Assembly (NCBI RefSeq): GCF_021390195.1
Contig: NZ_CP090003.1
Coordinates: 4,357,982 to 4,421,981 of the forward strand
Direction of reading: 5' to 3'
Source of the DNA: Flagellimonas sp. CMM7
GTDB lineage: Bacteria > Bacteroidota > Bacteroidia > Flavobacteriales > Flavobacteriaceae
Length of the DNA stretch: 64,000 bases
The notes beneath the pieces are model-generated. The model had not been told where the DNA came from and ran no database searches. It saw only the letters and a list, made by a program, of their open reading frames with translations. Position numbers and translations under genes: made by a program. Shown in pieces: positions 49,464 through 59,112 of this stretch (within the stretch, counting starts at the first letter, position 1; each line of letters begins with the position of its first letter).

Positions 49464-50801
49464 ATGAAATTAACAGTTATAGGAACTGGCTATGTAGGGC
49501 TAGTAAGTGGTACTTGTTTTGCGGAAATGGGAAATAATGTTACCTGTATAGATATAGATGAGAAAAAAATAGAGGCGTTAAAAAAAGGACTGATTCCGAT
49601 ATATGAACCTGGGCTGGAAGCCATGGTCAAAAGAAATGTTGACAATAAAACATTACACTTTAGCACCAACTTATCTGAGCATTTAGATAATTGTGATATT
49701 GCTTTTATTGCCGTTGGCACACCTATGGGTGAAGATGGTTCAGCAGATTTACAATATGTACTTAAAGTTGCTGAACAGATAGGACAGCATATGCAAGCCC
49801 CTATTATTGTTGTCGATAAATCAACTGTTCCAGTTGGCACGGCTGATAAAGTTAAACACACAATACAAAGCGAACTGAAAAAACGGGGAGAAGATATAAA
49901 ATTTGACGTTGTTTCAAATCCAGAATTTTTAAAAGAAGGCGATGCAATAAATGACTTTATGAAACCGGATAGAGTAGTTATAGGGTCAGATGATATTGAA
50001 GCTACCAAAAAAATGAGAAACCTTTATTCGCCTTTTTTCAGAAGCAGCATGGACAGGCTTATTACAATGGACGTAAAATCTGCAGAAATGACCAAATATG
50101 TTGCAAACGCAATGTTAGCAACTAAAATTTCATTCATGAATGAAATAGCCAACATTTGTGAACTTGTAGGCGCTGACGTAAATAAAGTAAGAATTGGAAT
50201 TGGTTCCGATAGTAGAATTGGCTATAGTTTTATTTATCCTGGAAGTGGATATGGAGGATCCTGTTTTCCAAAAGATGTAAAGGCTCTTACAAAAACTGCA
50301 ATGGAAAATGGATACACTCCGCAACTTATTGGAGCTGTTGAAGATGTAAATGATCGTCAAAAATTAGTGGTTGCTAAAAAAGTAGTAAATAGATTTGGTA
50401 AAGACCTTAGCGGAAAAACTTTTGCTGTATGGGGGCTGGCGTTTAAACCTCAAACTGATGATATGCGAGAAGCTCCTGCCATTTATATAATCAAAGATCT
50501 TGTGGCAAGAGGGGCCAAAGTGCAAGCTTATGACCCTAAAGCTATGGAAGAGGCCAAAGAATATTACTTAAAAGGTATTGGAGATGTTTCGTATTATGAT
50601 TCAAAATATGAAACTTTGAAAGGTGCAGATGCCATGATTCTATTGACAGAGTGGAAAGAGTTCCGTTCGCCTGATTTTTCAGAATTAATAAAACAATTGA
50701 ACTCTCCCATAATTTTCGATGGTCGAAATCAATACAATGATACTTCTCTTGAAGAAATGGGAATTGAGTATCACCAAATAGGGAAAAAAAATAAACTCTA
50801 A
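49464..50801 (+). CDS. ugd: UDP-glucose 6-dehydrogenase
   Basis: 445 residues. NAD-binding [15 protein letters not shown] (~7-21), [12 protein letters not shown] (~86), [24 protein letters not shown] (~151) and the catalytic Cys in [16 protein letters not shown] (~262) define the family. The protein oxidises UDP-glucose to UDP-glucuronate. It starts 68 bases after the epimerase gene and is followed after 16 bases by a second nucleotide-sugar dehydrogenase. Confidence 0.95.
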   Translation: MKLTVIGTGYVGLVSGTCFAEMGNNVTCIDIDEKKIEALKKGLIPIYEPGLEAMVKRNVDNKTLHFSTNLSEHLDNCDIAFIAVGTPMGEDGSADLQYVLKVAEQIGQHMQAPIIVVDKSTVPVGTADKVKHTIQSELKKRGEDIKFDVVSNPEFLKEGDAINDFMKPDRVVIGSDDIEATKKMRNLYSPFFRSSMDRLITMDVKSAEMTKYVANAMLATKISFMNEIANICELVGADVNKVRIGIGSDSRIGYSFIYPGSGYGGSCFPKDVKALTKTAMENGYTPQLIGAVEDVNDRQKLVVAKKVVNRFGKDLSGKTFAVWGLAFKPQTDDMREAPAIYIIKDLVARGAKVQAYDPKAMEEAKEYYLKGIGDVSYYDSKYETLKGADAMILLTEWKEFRSPDFSELIKQLNSPIIFDGRNQYNDTSLEEMGIEYHQIGKKNKL

Positions 50802-50817
50802 CCTTTATCAAAAAAAA

Positions 50818-52101
50818 ATGAACTCAACAAAAATTGCAGTTATTGGACTAGGTTATGTTGGATTGCCTTTGGCTCGCTTATTTGCCACTAAATTTCCAGT
50901 TATAGGATTTGATGTAAACAAGAAAAGGGTGGCCGAACTTCAAGATGGTTCCGATAGTACATTAGAAGTGGAAGACGAAACGCTACAGGCTGTTTTATGT
51001 AAAACTCCAAAAATGGATAAAGGATTGTTTTGCAGTTTCGATATCGAGGATATTAAAGATTGTAATTATTATGTGGTAACAGTTCCGACCCCAGTTGACA
51101 GTACCAATAGGCCTATACTTACTCCCTTGTACAAAGCCAGTGAAACGGTTGGTTCAGTTCTTAAAAAAGGTGATATCGTTATCTATGAATCCACTGTGTA
51201 TCCCGGAGTAACCGAAGATGAATGTGTCCCTGTTTTGGAAAAGATGAGCGGTCTTACGTTCAACAAAGATTTTTATGTTGGTTATTCTCCTGAAAGAATT
51301 AATCCAGGAGATAAGGAACATACCGTAGAAAAGATATTGAAGGTCACATCAGGTTCTACACCAGAAATCGGAAAAAAAGTAGACGATCTCTATGCACAGG
51401 TTATAACGGCTGGAACACATCTTGCCCCCACAATTAAGGTAGCAGAAGCCGCCAAGGTTATTGAAAATTCCCAAAGAGATATTAACATTGCTTTTGTTAA
51501 TGAATTGGCTAAAATTTTTAGCCTCATGGACATAGACACCCATGATGTTTTAACCGCAGCTGCCACAAAATGGAATTTCCTTCATTTCACTCCTGGTCTG
51601 GTAGGTGGACATTGCATTGGGGTTGACCCATACTATTTAGCACAAAGAGCACAGCAATTCGGATATCATCCAGAGATAATATTAGCAGGAAGAAGAATGA
51701 ATGATGGTATGGGCAATTATGTTGCTTCCGAAGTTGTTAAACTTATGGTACAGAATGACATCAAAATTAAAGGTTCTAAAATATTGGTTTTAGGCATTAC
51801 ATTTAAGGAGAATTGTCCTGATGTAAGAAACACCAAAGCTGTGGATGTTGTCACAAACTTAAAGAGCTATGGTATTACCGTTGATGTAAGTGACCCATGG
51901 GCTTCTCCAAGTGAAGTAATGCACGAATATGGGTTGCAAACCTCAAAAAAAATAGAGGGTAATGATTACGACGCCATAGTTTTAACTGTTGCTCACAACG
52001 AATTTAAAGATTTCCCATATGATTCATTATTAAAAAAGAACGGGGTAATTTACGACGTTAAGGGCTGTGTTGATAAGGAATTAGTAAATGGCAGGTTATA
52101 A
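50818..52101 (+). CDS. wbpO: UDP-N-acetylgalactosaminuronate dehydrogenase (WbpO/TviB type)
   Basis: 427 residues. GLGYVGLPLARLFA (~10), TVPTPVDSTNRPDL-like segment (VPTPVDSTNRPILTPL), YESTVYPGVTEDEC, YSPERINPGDKEH (~159) and the Cys region GLVGGHCIGVDPYYLA (~260) match the UDP-HexNAc dehydrogenase branch, not Ugd. It likely oxidises UDP-GalNAc made by the WbpP-like enzyme to UDP-GalNAcA. The end runs to within a few bases of the next glycosyltransferase gene. Confidence 0.92.
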   Translation: MNSTKIAVIGLGYVGLPLARLFATKFPVIGFDVNKKRVAELQDGSDSTLEVEDETLQAVLCKTPKMDKGLFCSFDIEDIKDCNYYVVTVPTPVDSTNRPILTPLYKASETVGSVLKKGDIVIYESTVYPGVTEDECVPVLEKMSGLTFNKDFYVGYSPERINPGDKEHTVEKILKVTSGSTPEIGKKVDDLYAQVITAGTHLAPTIKVAEAAKVIENSQRDINIAFVNELAKIFSLMDIDTHDVLTAAATKWNFLHFTPGLVGGHCIGVDPYYLAQRAQQFGYHPEIILAGRRMNDGMGNYVASEVVKLMVQNDIKIKGSKILVLGITFKENCPDVRNTKAVDVVTNLKSYGITVDVSDPWASPSEVMHEYGLQTSKKIEGNDYDAIVLTVAHNEFKDFPYDSLLKKNGVIYDVKGCVDKELVNGRL

Positions 52102-52105
52102 CTCA

Positions 52106-53068
52106 ATGAGCAAGAATCCTTTAATCAGCATAGTTATACCTGTTTACAATGTTGAAATCTATTTAGAACAGTGTTTGGATAGTATCATTTCCCAAACCTA
52201 TCAGAATCTTGAGATCATACTTGTTAATGATGGTTCTGTCGATGCCAGTGGAAGGATTTGTGATGACTACGCGAAAAGAGATTCAAGAATAAAGGTTGTT
52301 CACCAAGCTAATCAGGGAGTAAGTGAGGCTAGAAATACTGCTATAAAACTTGCAACAGGAGAACTTGCTTCATATGTAGATAGCGATGACTGGATTGAAA
52401 TAGACATGTACGAAACTCTCGTTAAAAAAATTGTAGAGTTTGACTTAGATGTCATAGAATTTGGAATCGTTGGACGATTAAAAGATAACCAAATATCAAA
52501 TGAAATATGTATTGAGGACTACCTACAAACTTATAAAAGAATTATAAAATATAATCAGTTTGCCGCATGGAGAAGATTATACAAAATTGAACTTATAAAA
52601 GATTATACATGGGTAGTAGGTAGAATAGCCAGTGATGTACAATTTAGTATTGATAACTTAAGAAAGGCAAAAAAAATTGGTTATTTACCCCTTCCATTTT
52701 ATAACTACCGAAAGAATCCTGACAGCATTACCAAAAGTCGTTATACGCTGAAAAATTTGGATTCACTGGAGGCAGGGCTTTATTTGAAAAAAATAATAGT
52801 TAAAACGGAAAATGATGTAGAATTATTGAAAACTGTACAGGATCATTTGCTCAATAAATTTTTATATCACTACAAAATGTTGAATTACTTTCCTAAACTG
52901 GATAAGGACTACACACATAGAAACAGAGTAAAAGCCCTTATAGATGGTAACTATTATAAAAACAAAAAACACCATACCTACCTTAAGTTAGCTCACTATC
53001 TCCCCCCTACTTCTTTTCATTTGCTCATTTACTTGAATAATATCAAAAGAAAAATAAACAAAGATTAA
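52106..53068 (+). CDS. Family 2 glycosyltransferase
   Basis: 321 residues from the ATG at 52106 (MSKNPLISIVIPVYN); an ATG at 52088 would add six residues and overlap the previous gene. GT-A motifs are VIPVYNVEIYLEQCLDSI, ILVNDGSVDASG (~38) and the DxD-type YVDSDDW (~99). It adds one sugar to the lipid-linked repeat unit on the cytoplasmic side. Donor sugar is not predictable; UDP-linked uronic or amino sugars made nearby are candidates. Confidence 0.9.
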   Translation: MSKNPLISIVIPVYNVEIYLEQCLDSIISQTYQNLEIILVNDGSVDASGRICDDYAKRDSRIKVVHQANQGVSEARNTAIKLATGELASYVDSDDWIEIDMYETLVKKIVEFDLDVIEFGIVGRLKDNQISNEICIEDYLQTYKRIIKYNQFAAWRRLYKIELIKDYTWVVGRIASDVQFSIDNLRKAKKIGYLPLPFYNYRKNPDSITKSRYTLKNLDSLEAGLYLKKIIVKTENDVELLKTVQDHLLNKFLYHYKMLNYFPKLDKDYTHRNRVKALIDGNYYKNKKHHTYLKLAHYLPPTSFHLLIYLNNIKRKINKD

Positions 53069-53088
53069 ATTGCATTTAAAGGTCTATA

Positions 53089-54636
53089 ATGTCCAGAATA
53101 GCCAAGAGTATTAAAAATGCCAAAGTAGGAGTGATTTTTTTCTCACTCTCACTCATTGCGCAATTTTTTTCAAGAAAAATATTTTTACAATACTTAGGTG
53201 ATGATTTTATAGGATTAACTAGTACGCTTAGAAATATTTTGGGTTTCCTAAATTTGGCAGAACTGGGAATAGGTACTGCTGTTGGTTATTCCTTGTACAA
53301 GCCTATTTATGATAAAAATAGAGATGAAATAAAAAAAATCCTTAGTCTGCTTGCCTATATATATAAAAAAGTAGGCCTAATAATCCTTGCCCTAGGATTA
53401 CTAGTATCTTTATCTTTTCCGTTTATTTTTGAAGACACTCCTTTTTCTCACTCATTGATATTCTTTGTCTTCTATGTGGCCCTAACATCTAACCTGTTTG
53501 GTTATTTCTTCAATTATTACATGGTTCTTCTTGAGGCTGATCAAAAAGGATATATTGTACAAGGATATTTTCAGAGCTCCAATATTATACGGATTATTCT
53601 TCAGTCATTAATTGCTTACTACCTTCAAAACTTCTATTTATGGATTGCTATGGATTTGATTTTTGGGTTGGCGTATACCATAATCCTAAGAATTAAAATA
53701 AACAAAAACTATCCTTGGCTATTGTCGGAAATGCCAAAATCCAACATTGGACTCATAAAACAATATCCAGATATTGTTAAAAGAATAAAACAGGTTTTCA
53801 TACATAAGCTAAGTGCCTTTGTCAAAGATGGAACGGATAACATTTTAATTTATGCTTTGGTTAACCTACAAAGTGTAGCCTTTTTTGGAAACTATCAACT
53901 AATTTTCTCCAAATTAACTGCTTTGATTAAAATTAGCCTAGCCGGTACTGAAGCGGGAGTTGGCAATTTAATCGCAGAAAACGATGAAAAAAACATTAAA
54001 AAAGTATTTTGGGAAATGATGGCCATGTACTTTTATATTGGAGGGCTATTGAGCATTGTGCTTTACCATTCAATGAATTTATTGATCACTCTTTGGGTTG
54101 GGCAAAAATATGTTTTAGATAATTACATTTTATTAGTAATGTTAATTATTTTTTTTATCAGCCAAATAAGAAAACCTGTTGACATGTTCAAAAATGCTCA
54201 TGGATTATACTCCGACACCTGGGCTCCTGCAACACAAATAGTCATCAACCTTGGATTCTCTTTTTTTTTAGGAAAAGCATGGGGGATAGTAGGTGTTATG
54301 TGCGGCACACTTATTAGCATGTTATTTATTATTTGTCTCTGGAGACCTTACTTTCTATTCAAACATGGGTTTAAAAAGAATGTTGTTACTTACTGGACGG
54401 GAATAGCGCCATTTTTAATTATCTTTTTTTCTGTTGCTTTTGCAATGGGATATCTAATTGAAATAATCAATTATTATGGAAATGAGTCATTTCTGGGACT
54501 AATAGTTTTTTTAGCCTTTATATTTTTTACCACCGCTATTATCTATGGTCTACTTCTATATGTTTGCACAAAAGGTTTTAAAGATATATTCCATCGGTTC
54601 AAAAATTTGCTTTTTAAGAAAATCAAAAAACAATAA
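53089..54636 (+). CDS. wzx: Wzx-type flippase (MATE-like polysaccharide transporter)
   Basis: 515 residues with about 12-14 membrane helices and short basic loops. The order of helices, the N-terminal FFSLSLIAQFFSRKIFLQYLG and mid-protein helix pairs fit the polysaccharide biosynthesis (PST) flippase family. It should turn the undecaprenyl-linked repeat to the periplasm. It is surrounded by glycosyltransferase genes, with 20 bases before and 10 after. Confidence 0.88.
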   Translation: MSRIAKSIKNAKVGVIFFSLSLIAQFFSRKIFLQYLGDDFIGLTSTLRNILGFLNLAELGIGTAVGYSLYKPIYDKNRDEIKKILSLLAYIYKKVGLIILALGLLVSLSFPFIFEDTPFSHSLIFFVFYVALTSNLFGYFFNYYMVLLEADQKGYIVQGYFQSSNIIRIILQSLIAYYLQNFYLWIAMDLIFGLAYTIILRIKINKNYPWLLSEMPKSNIGLIKQYPDIVKRIKQVFIHKLSAFVKDGTDNILIYALVNLQSVAFFGNYQLIFSKLTALIKISLAGTEAGVGNLIAENDEKNIKKVFWEMMAMYFYIGGLLSIVLYHSMNLLITLWVGQKYVLDNYILLVMLIIFFISQIRKPVDMFKNAHGLYSDTWAPATQIVINLGFSFFLGKAWGIVGVMCGTLISMLFIICLWRPYFLFKHGFKKNVVTYWTGIAPFLIIFFSVAFAMGYLIEIINYYGNESFLGLIVFLAFIFFTTAIIYGLLLYVCTKGFKDIFHRFKNLLFKKIKKQ

Positions 54637-54646
54637 ATACTAGATT

Positions 54647-55741
54647 GTGATGGATAAGAAAAGAAAGATTGCCTTCGTAATAAGTAAACTATCTTCTGGC
54701 GGAGCGCAAAGGGTTATTGCAACCTTGGCTAATAACTTAATCCATACATTCGATATTACTATAATAACATATTCCAATCAAACTTCGTTTTATAAACTGG
54801 ATGAGAATATTAAAGTCCTATCATGTTTCGAGAGCAACAAAATACAGTCCAGTAAAAACTTTATACAATCCATTAAACTCAATTATCGCATTTATAGAGC
54901 TATAAGTGATTTTTTGAGAGAAAAAAATATTGAACTCGTTATTGGCTTCATTACACAAAGTAATGTTTTCTCAATTCTTGCTGCTAAAAAAAATAAGATT
55001 CCAAGTATTATCTGTGAAAGAACCAACCCGAAATTAGCCAATATTCAAAGGTTTTGGAGGATATTGAGAAAGTTAACTTACCCAAAAGCTGACCGCTTGG
55101 TTGTGCAAACTGATTTTGCAAAGAGTTTTTATGAACATAATGTTTCAGAGAAAAAAATCATTACTTTACCTAACCCGCTAAACCCGGAATTATCGAACAA
55201 AAGAATTAAAGGCCAAAAAGAAAATATCATTCTAGCTGTAGGGAGACTTCGTAAACTAAAAAACCATTCAATGGCCATTAAATCGTTTTCCCAATTAAAT
55301 TCCAGAAAATGGAAGTTACAGATTTTAGGTGAAGGTCCTGAAAGAAAGAATTTGGAAAAATTGATTTCCAATAATCCGAATATAGAGTTGTTAGGCGCTA
55401 AAACTAATATAGAAGATTATTATAATAAAGCCAGAATATTTTTGTTTACCTCTTATTACGAAGGTTTTCCCAATGCCCTTTTAGAAGCCATGCATTTCGG
55501 ATTGACACCAATATCAACAAACTGTAATTCAGGGCCCTCGGAGATAATTGATAATAAAAAAAATGGATTTTTGGTGAACATAGGAGATTGTAATAAAATG
55601 GCCGAACATTTGAAAGAATTAACAGAAGATCAAAAGTTGTTGGAAGAAATGTCAATTGAGGCCATGAAAACTACAGAGAAATATTCTTCAGAAAACATTA
55701 CCCAACTTTGGAAAGATTTAATAGATAATACATTAAACTAA
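54647..55741 (+). CDS. Family 4 glycosyltransferase
   Basis: 364 residues with a GT-B fold. The N-terminal loop is SKLSSGGAQRVIATLANNL (~11-29), the donor-binding block ILAVGRLRKLKNH (~188), and the EX7E motif EGFPNALLE (~266). It adds a sugar to the lipid-linked intermediate from a nucleotide donor. It starts 10 bases after the flippase gene. Confidence 0.92.
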   Translation: MMDKKRKIAFVISKLSSGGAQRVIATLANNLIHTFDITIITYSNQTSFYKLDENIKVLSCFESNKIQSSKNFIQSIKLNYRIYRAISDFLREKNIELVIGFITQSNVFSILAAKKNKIPSIICERTNPKLANIQRFWRILRKLTYPKADRLVVQTDFAKSFYEHNVSEKKIITLPNPLNPELSNKRIKGQKENIILAVGRLRKLKNHSMAIKSFSQLNSRKWKLQILGEGPERKNLEKLISNNPNIELLGAKTNIEDYYNKARIFLFTSYYEGFPNALLEAMHFGLTPISTNCNSGPSEIIDNKKNGFLVNIGDCNKMAEHLKELTEDQKLLEEMSIEAMKTTEKYSSENITQLWKDLIDNTLN

Positions 55742-55770
55742 AAAATTAACTTTATTCATTAAATTATATA

Positions 55771-56889
55771 TTGAAGCTACTTAGATATTTAATATTAGCC
55801 CTTATTATTCTTAACCTCCCAGCAGCTACTCTTAAGTTTGGAGGTGGAGGTTTCGGTAGTGTTCTAAGTTATGCCTCCCTTATTCTAATGATGATCTTCT
55901 TCATGTTTTCCCGCAAGGGTAAAGCTAATGTTTGGATGCTTATCATTGGATTTAGCTATTATTTAATTTCCGCCTTTCAGTATAATGGAGATCTCAAGAT
56001 ATACATTACATTATTCTTAAAATACTTTATCGTAGTGATTTGTGGCTACGAGGTAATTAAGCAAACCTCTAAAAAAGAGCTCTTCTATTTCTTAACTGTC
56101 GGTGCTCTTAGCATCTTAATTCACACACTCTTTTTCACTAGTGATTATGGACGTTACAGTGGATTTTATATAAACCCAAATGTTGGTGGGTTTATCTGTA
56201 TTACTGGCTATGGCCTCACTTATGGGCTTGAAAACAAAAAGTTAAAAATAATTGGCCAGTTTCTCTTTACGCTTATGGGGTTGTTGACCTTCTCTAGGAC
56301 ATTTATTGCGCTTTGGTTACTCCTAAATGCTCTTTCTATCTTTATTAGTATAAAAAACATAAGGATTTTTGTTTTGGGGGCCATGATTATGAGTACTCTA
56401 TTTGTAATTGATGAATTCATAGGTCTAAACAACCCTAGGTTTCAACAACTAAAAGCTATCGTTAGTAATGAAAATGTTGACAGTAAAGCAATTAATCAAG
56501 GTTCTAGAACTGAAACATGGGCACGATTTTATGACTACATCTTGGATAAACCATTTTTTGGTAACGGATATGGTGCTTTTCAAGGCGGTGGAGTTCATAG
56601 ATTAGGTTCACATAACACTTACCTATTGGTTATAGGTGAATCTGGAATCATACCTTTTTTGATATTTATTGGGCTATTCCTTTTTATGTTGTACAAAGGA
56701 CTGCTCTTATATAGATTAGCTCCTAATATATTAATGCAAGGTATAGGGATTTCCGTTTTTTTAATGGCCAACCATAACTTTTTCAATTTTTATTACATTA
56801 CCTTTTTATCAATGTGGTTACAACATCAAATTATCACATATGATAAAAAAGTAAATTCCACAAATAACAACCTTTTGCAAACATCATGA
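55771..56889 (+). CDS. wzy: Wzy-like polysaccharide polymerase (O-antigen ligase family)
   Basis: 372 residues from a TTG start (MKLLRYLILALIILNL), with about 10 membrane helices and a periplasmic loop (~235-285) carrying SRTETWARFYDYILDKP and GSHNTYLLVIGESG. This matches Wzy_C polymerases/ligases. No in-frame ATG gives the first helix, so TTG is chosen. The gene joins repeat units in the periplasm and overlaps the next gene by 4 bases (ATGA). Confidence 0.85.
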   Translation: MKLLRYLILALIILNLPAATLKFGGGGFGSVLSYASLILMMIFFMFSRKGKANVWMLIIGFSYYLISAFQYNGDLKIYITLFLKYFIVVICGYEVIKQTSKKELFYFLTVGALSILIHTLFFTSDYGRYSGFYINPNVGGFICITGYGLTYGLENKKLKIIGQFLFTLMGLLTFSRTFIALWLLLNALSIFISIKNIRIFVLGAMIMSTLFVIDEFIGLNNPRFQQLKAIVSNENVDSKAINQGSRTETWARFYDYILDKPFFGNGYGAFQGGGVHRLGSHNTYLLVIGESGIIPFLIFIGLFLFMLYKGLLLYRLAPNILMQGIGISVFLMANHNFFNFYYITFLSMWLQHQIITYDKKVNSTNNNLLQTS

Positions 56890-57959
56890 AAAGAATAATT
56901 TTTGTAGTGCCGTCATTGAAAGCTGGAGGTGCAGAACGAGTGATGTCTTTCTTGGCCGAAAACCTTAATCCAAAAAAATTTAAAGTAATACTAATTGTTG
57001 TAGGACATCAAAAAGATCAAGTCTATCAAACTCATGAAAGTAGAATTGATATTAAGTTTCTAGAAAGAAACCGAATATCGAAAGCATTTCGCCCTTTATT
57101 TAAAGAAATTCGAAAGCAAAAACCTGATATAGTAATAAGTTCTATTGGACACCTTAATACCTTGATGTCAGTAATGGCATTTTTCATTAAAAAACCTGCC
57201 TTCATTGCAAGAGAAGCAAATATAGACAGAGTAAGAAAAACATTCAACCCCACGAAAGGAAAACTGGGCCTTCGATTGAATTTAAAAAGAATTGGCTATA
57301 GGTTTTTGAAAATTATCATTTGCCAATCACAAGATATGTACGACTCCTTTACTGAAGAGTATCCTCAGTTTAAAACCAAAACTGTAATTATCAATAATCC
57401 AATCACAGATAAATTCAAGCTCAAATCAAATAAGGATATGTCAGATATTATTCAGTTTATAACTGTGGGATCTCTGCATAGCAGAAAAGGACATAGCAGA
57501 ATTTTGAAAACCTTGGCCAAATTTGAACTTCCTTTTACATATACCATAGTTGGTAATGGTGAAAGAAAGGATGAACTTTTTGAATTGGCCAATTCACTTG
57601 GGATTTCCGAAAAAATCACTCACGTACCCTTTACAAAAGAAGTAGACACTTACCTATGTGCTAGTGATTTTTATTTACAAGGTTCTTATGTAGAGGGATT
57701 TCCTAATGCTGTAATTGAAAGTTGTGCCGTTGGCACTCCGGTATTGGCTTTTGATGCTCCTGGTGGCATCAATGAGATTATTGAAAATGGCGTCAATGGC
57801 CATATCTCAACTTCTGAGGAAGATTTTCTGAAAAACCTCCATTATTACGCAAAAAACAATCAGTTTAAATCACATATAGTTAGGGATTCTGTAATCAGAA
57901 AATATGGCAAGGAAATAATACTGAACAAGTTTGAGGCCCTTTTCACCAAAATTATCTAA
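56886..57959 (+). CDS. Family 4 glycosyltransferase
   Basis: 357 residues, GT-B fold. VPSLKAGGAERVMSFLAENL (~6-25) is the acceptor-side loop, FITVGSLHSRKGH (~196) begins the donor domain, and EGFPNAVIE with GTPVLAFDAPGGINEII (~275-305) gives the EX7E donor site. It overlaps the polymerase gene by 4 bases, so translation is coupled. Donor unknown. Confidence 0.92.
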   Translation: MKRIIFVVPSLKAGGAERVMSFLAENLNPKKFKVILIVVGHQKDQVYQTHESRIDIKFLERNRISKAFRPLFKEIRKQKPDIVISSIGHLNTLMSVMAFFIKKPAFIAREANIDRVRKTFNPTKGKLGLRLNLKRIGYRFLKIIICQSQDMYDSFTEEYPQFKTKTVIINNPITDKFKLKSNKDMSDIIQFITVGSLHSRKGHSRILKTLAKFELPFTYTIVGNGERKDELFELANSLGISEKITHVPFTKEVDTYLCASDFYLQGSYVEGFPNAVIESCAVGTPVLAFDAPGGINEIIENGVNGHISTSEEDFLKNLHYYAKNNQFKSHIVRDSVIRKYGKEIILNKFEALFTKII

Positions 57960-57968
57960 CATAAAAAG

Positions 57969-59048
57969 ATGAGAATTTTAATCATTATACCCAATAATAA
58001 TCTTGGTGGTGCCGAGCAATTTTTAAGAATGGTGGCGTCTCATTATAGTCAAGAACATGATGTAACTGTATATTTCTTTTATAAAAAGGTAGAAATAAAT
58101 GCTTGGGACAGTTTAAAGGGAAGCAATGTAAAAAAGTTGCTTTTCTCTGATAAGAGTGAGAAAATAGGTTTTGTCAAATTTCTTTTACATCAAGTTTTTC
58201 AAAACAAAAAAAAATATGATTACATATATACCTCCAATGTTTTTGTAACCGGGATCACGGGGTTGTTGTTAAAAATAAGATTGCTTAGTTGCAAGAAATT
58301 CATAGGAAGGGAATCCACGTCCATATTTATTCGCTATAAGGGTTCAAAATTAAAACGATATAAATTCTTTTATCACTTAGGCTATAGCAAGGTAAATTTA
58401 CTTATTTGCCAAACAGATACAATGAGGAAACAACTTGTTTCTGCCCTTCCATTTTTAAAACCTAAGGCCAAAACAATATCTAACCCTATTAACTTGCACG
58501 AAATAAGGAGTATGTCCGAAGAACAGCTCAATAGATCTTTACCCAGCAAGTTTATCATTTCAGCAGGAAGACTTAAGCCAATTAAAGGGTATGACTACCT
58601 GATCAAGGCATTCGCCTCTATTAAAACAGATTTTCCAGAACTTAAATTAGTAATTTTAGGAGATGGCGATCTTAAAGATACTTTGCAGAATATTTGCGAG
58701 TCTTTAGATTTAAAAGATGATGTAATTTTTGAGGGTTATGTACAAAATGTTTATCCTTACTTCAAAAAAGCAGAATTATGTGTGGTTTCTTCTATATTGG
58801 AAGGTTTTCCCAACGTATTGCTACAAATGATGAGTCAAAACGATAAAGTAGTTTCAACTCTTTGTGCCGGAAACATTGATGAAATTAAAGGTATTGAAAC
58901 TTGTATACCAGGTGACGAAATCTTGTTGGCAAGAGCCATGGAAAAAATGCTTACACAAGATACTGGAAGCAATAGAATACTATTTGATACGTTTTTAGCA
59001 AGTAATGACATTGCCAAGTTTGTTGATAAGATAGAAGGTTTGGTCTAA
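57969..59048 (+). CDS. Family 4 glycosyltransferase with altered EX7E motif
   Basis: 359 residues, GT-B fold. IPNNNLGGAEQFLRMVASHY (~7-26) and FIISAGRLKPIKGYDYLI (~194) are typical. The EX7E motif reads EGFPNVLLQ, with Gln where the second Glu is expected. The rest of the donor site (MMSQNDKVVSTLCAGNIDEI) is otherwise normal in layout. The change may alter donor binding or be harmless. It is last in the glycosyltransferase run, 9 bases after the previous gene. Confidence 0.9.
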   Translation: MRILIIIPNNNLGGAEQFLRMVASHYSQEHDVTVYFFYKKVEINAWDSLKGSNVKKLLFSDKSEKIGFVKFLLHQVFQNKKKYDYIYTSNVFVTGITGLLLKIRLLSCKKFIGRESTSIFIRYKGSKLKRYKFFYHLGYSKVNLLICQTDTMRKQLVSALPFLKPKAKTISNPINLHEIRSMSEEQLNRSLPSKFIISAGRLKPIKGYDYLIKAFASIKTDFPELKLVILGDGDLKDTLQNICESLDLKDDVIFEGYVQNVYPYFKKAELCVVSSILEGFPNVLLQMMSQNDKVVSTLCAGNIDEIKGIETCIPGDEILLARAMEKMLTQDTGSNRILFDTFLASNDIAKFVDKIEGLV

Positions 59049-59112
59049 AATAATTCCAGTGAAAAACCTGATCTTGTATACTCAATAGATTGAATTGATT
59101 CAATATATATAT

